Shown here piece after piece: positions 61,465 through 64,000 of a stretch of DNA of 64,000 nucleotides. The notes under the pieces are model-generated. The model was given only the letters and a program-made list of their open reading frames with translations, searched no databases and was not told the origin of the DNA. The translations under genes and the position numbers were made by a program. The stretch is from Isoetes taiwanensis. Its lineage: Eukaryota; Streptophyta; Lycopodiopsida; Isoetales; Isoetaceae. The stretch's first letter is position 1. The number at the start of each line of letters is the position of its first letter. The stretch lies in contig JAJEKV010000012.1 of NCBI GenBank assembly GCA_021234155.1, forward strand, positions 4,469,789-4,533,788. The letters are read 5' to 3'.

Positions 61465-61618
61465 GGGGACAACAAGCGTCGACCACTAGCGCCAACAGTA
61501 GCGCCAACAAGCGTCAGAAATGTATGATATAAAAGTTACATTTTAACTGGTATCTAGTCTTAAATCCTAATGTATTCTCGTAGTTTTCTCTGACATGGCG
61601 TTTCTTCCTAATGCCCAG

Positions 61619-61805
61619 ATTAGGAGAACGTTTAGAGTTCAAGTTCCAAATTCAGGAATATGATAAGTACGAAAATAAACAGTGTGTTGAAGAAATACCT
61701 TCAGTTTGGGCCGAAGTTCTCTCCCCATATGGTCATCCTCTTGGCATAGAATGGACTCCTGTGAAGGAAGCTGTTTTTGCAAAAGTGGAGGCAATCTAGT
61801 TTCAG
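61619..61805 (+). other. Unidentified host-gene exon
   Basis: An acceptor (TTCCTAATGCCCAG) precedes RLGERLEFKFQIQEYDKYEN and a later segment with VWAEVLSPYGHPLGIEW; a TAG lies two codons before a CAG/GT donor at 61805. It may belong to the same gene as 57.3-58.0 kb, with LINE-B in the intron between. Family not recognised. Confidence 0.4.
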
Positions 61806-64000
61806 GTATAAATATCTTGTTCAAGCATCAATAGCATACCATATTGAGTGTTACAAAAAGAGAGACTCAAGTACATAACCAGAAATAAAAAGGAGCGTGT
61901 TTCCAATGGTTCAACTGTTGAATAGTTCAAAGTTGAAGTACCAAATACTCCAAGAAAGTGCCTCTATGATATAGCAGCACAGCAGCCAGGTGTGGGAACA
62001 TGCATATTATGAGGAAAGAATGGACTTGTCTGTTCTTTCATTCAGGGGTTAAATCCTGCATCTGCAAGAGCTTTAGTTGTAAAGACTATTCTTCCTGTGA
62101 AGACCAGAATATAAGAAAAGATTAGCATATCATAGATGTGCAAGGAAAATAAACACATAGGCAAAGATGGAATATGAAATTGAACCATTTTGAGTGCCGG
62201 CAAAATTGCTACATTCTTCTGCTTGCCAGGGTTATTGATAGCGTAGAAATACCATAGCAGAATAGAGTACGGTGACCCTTTTCTACAAATAGCAAATACA
62301 ACTTAGTTTATCACCATGAGTTTAGGATGATACCAAGCATGCAAGAATGTTGGTGACCCTTTTCTGCTATAAAACTTCATTGCTTGCAACATAGAACTTC
62401 GAAGGAAAATTCAGAAAGCTATGATCTTTATCAGAAAATAGAGGGCAGTAACATGCAATAAGGCCCTTTAGAAAGAACATATTTTGGAACTTGTATAAAA
62501 AACATTAGGAACAAATAAGTGTTTAACCTACACACAATTGAAGCCTGTCTACATCTGGAATCCAAACAACTGTAGGAAATGCGAACAAATGTTTGAGTAT
62601 ATGTGAGTGGCCTACCTGATCCCTTCACTTCACAAATGTTGGCGCCCAGACAATAGGGCAAGTATAAACAGGTACTGCAGGGCAAGTATAAACAGGTACT
62701 GCACGTAAGATAATTGATCCAACTCAAACATAACATCTTCTATTGTAATTTGATGGTATAATAGGTCTAGAATAAGATCATATCCCATATGTGAGCAAAA
62801 CATTGCGAGTTGTATTATCCCTCTGCACACGAAAACCATTGCACATCCAAAGTATATAATTGCCATGCAGAAATTAACCTGCAAAATAGAATTCCAAGAT
62901 TAATGCAAGAACACCAAATAGATCCAAAAAAGCCAAATCAAATGCTTACTCAGAAGTTTGAGGGTCGAAAGTAAGGAAATCAAAGCCCAAAACATGATCA
63001 AAGATCTAAATCGAAGCTAATTAAGTTCTGAGAAGGCTGCATGCATCCCCATCATGCAAACATAAATTCCGCAAGAATTGTATACTGGATGAATAGCCCT
63101 AAAATTATAATCTCTCTCCATTCATACCAGCCGATTAAGCTCTGTAATCCAAGCAGTGGGGGGGAGTTGCGAACTAAATGTGGATGGACCCATTCTGAAA
63201 TGCACAATATCATTCGCTAATGGATTTGCTGCAGTCGAAAATGCAGACCCACCTGCTGAAGGGGAAATATTCAATGCATACTGGCCTATTGTAATTTTAG
63301 AAGAGCAGCCACGGATGCCATGACAATGCATGCATGCTTCTCTGTGGCATGCCCTCGGTGTGCAATTTCCAGAAGAAAAAATCATAGGGCAAACTTCAAC
63401 GATTTTTGGAAATCGGTAAGTTTTCCCAGCGACCAAAACCTCCCAAAATCATACGAAATCAACTAAAAAAAAAAATCCAAAAAAGTTTTTAGTCAAACCT
63501 GAAAATCCCAAATTAACAAGATTGATTGATTAACACATGACATACAGATTGAGCATGCTGGATTTGCCACTACCAAGGAGTGAAAACAAATCCAAAAATT
63601 TGTGGAGGTCTGCACATAGATTGATTGCGAGTTTCATGAAGCCAGAGCCCTTGTGATTTCCGCTAAGATCACAAAGACTGAGTACAAATTTTGGGGCAAA
63701 ATTACAGATTTGGGATAACTTTGCATCCCAGCAATGATCAATCGATTACAATATTGCTTTATATTGCAAATCGAGCATCCAAAAACTGTAGATTTTGCAT
63801 CTTGTTGAGAAATAAATCCAATTGCAGATTCAAAACACCGAACTGCAGGAATCATCCGAGATGCCTTAAAGACCGCAAAAGCAGTCTGGCTTAGAAAAAA
63901 CCCACATCAAATTCTCAACCTACCTACACAGAAGAAAAAGTTATATGCATCCAGTCCAAAACATTTGAAATTAATAGGAACATTGCTTTAGAACATGCCG
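61806..64000. other. Intergenic or intron
   Basis: No gene recognised. A 24-bp segment (GGGCAAGTATAAACAGGTAC) is duplicated at 62657-62704. A minus ORF at 63436-63122 with Cys-rich CHREACMHCHGIRGC and another at 62884-62630 were not recognised. Confidence 0.4.

Larger units (their letters stand above)
58140..61480 (-). mobile_element. LINE-B: L1-type retrotransposon, internally deleted
   Basis: Minus strand order: short leader (61480-61465), ORF1 (61464-60787), endonuclease start (60765-60478), then RT (about 60205-59320), and zinc C-terminus (58708-58214), 3'UTR and a (TAA)n tail (58132-58152). Most of the endonuclease is missing between about 60478 and 60240. GATATAA flanks both sides, a possible 7-bp target duplication, uncertain because the tail itself is TAA-rich. 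Confidence 0.88.

Overview
This is a repeat-rich nuclear segment from a land plant with a large, transposon-dense genome. Plant origin is supported by decayed plant pectin methylesterase and aldo-keto reductase copies with good introns, a plant-type MED19 copy, Ty1/copia and Tat/Athila-like Ty3 elements with plant primer-binding sites, PIF/Harbinger, and L1-type LINEs. A Penelope-like reverse transcriptase and a Crypton-like tyrosine recombinase gene are unusual for flowering plants and make me lean, without proof, to a non-flowering lineage such as a fern. No prokaryotic gene, CRISPR array or organellar gene cluster was seen.

Layout. 1-5 kb: L1-type LINEs on the minus strand. LINE-A has a tandemly repeated 5' leader, a split ORF1 and an endonuclease running off the window, and it is itself interrupted by a 1.2-kb retroposon. 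LINE-C is a 3' fragment joined to LINE-A by a long (AG)n tract. 5-6.3 kb: a retroposed scrap of MED19 3'UTR cut by an 813-bp foldback element. 6.8-10.1 kb: decayed aldo-keto reductase (+) and pectin methylesterase (-). 10.3-13.85 kb: truncated Ty1/copia (-). 16-16.8 kb: MED19 copy (-). 17.2-17.9 kb: foldback repeats. 18.7-20.3 kb: well-spliced 3' part of a Crypton/ZMYM-QRICH1-like tyrosine recombinase gene (-). 20.4-30.5 kb: Ty3/gypsy element with a very long unassigned coding region after integrase. 30.5-33.3 kb: possible upstream exons of the recombinase gene, and a methyltransferase-like ORF next to a MITE. 35.2-35.5 kb: two ankyrin exons. 37.4-44.1 kb: Penelope-like RT split by a 4.7-kb non-autonomous LTR element. 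46.3-47.7 kb: PIF/Harbinger transposase. 52-53 kb: tandem duplication with a composite insertion. 53.2-54.1 kb: 3' end of another LINE. 57.3-61.8 kb: unidentified host exons split by a 3.3-kb LINE. The rest is AT-rich intergenic DNA or introns.

Nesting gives relative ages: the MITE is younger than the Ty3 element it interrupts; the Ty3 element sits between parts of what may be one recombinase gene; the LTR element is younger than the Penelope-like element; the foldback is younger than the MED19 3'UTR retrocopy, and the second copy at 16 kb serves as its empty site. Nearly every element ORF carries one or a few single-base frameshifts or stops. Some may be consensus errors rather than true decay. 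All calls come from reading the sequence; no database search was possible.
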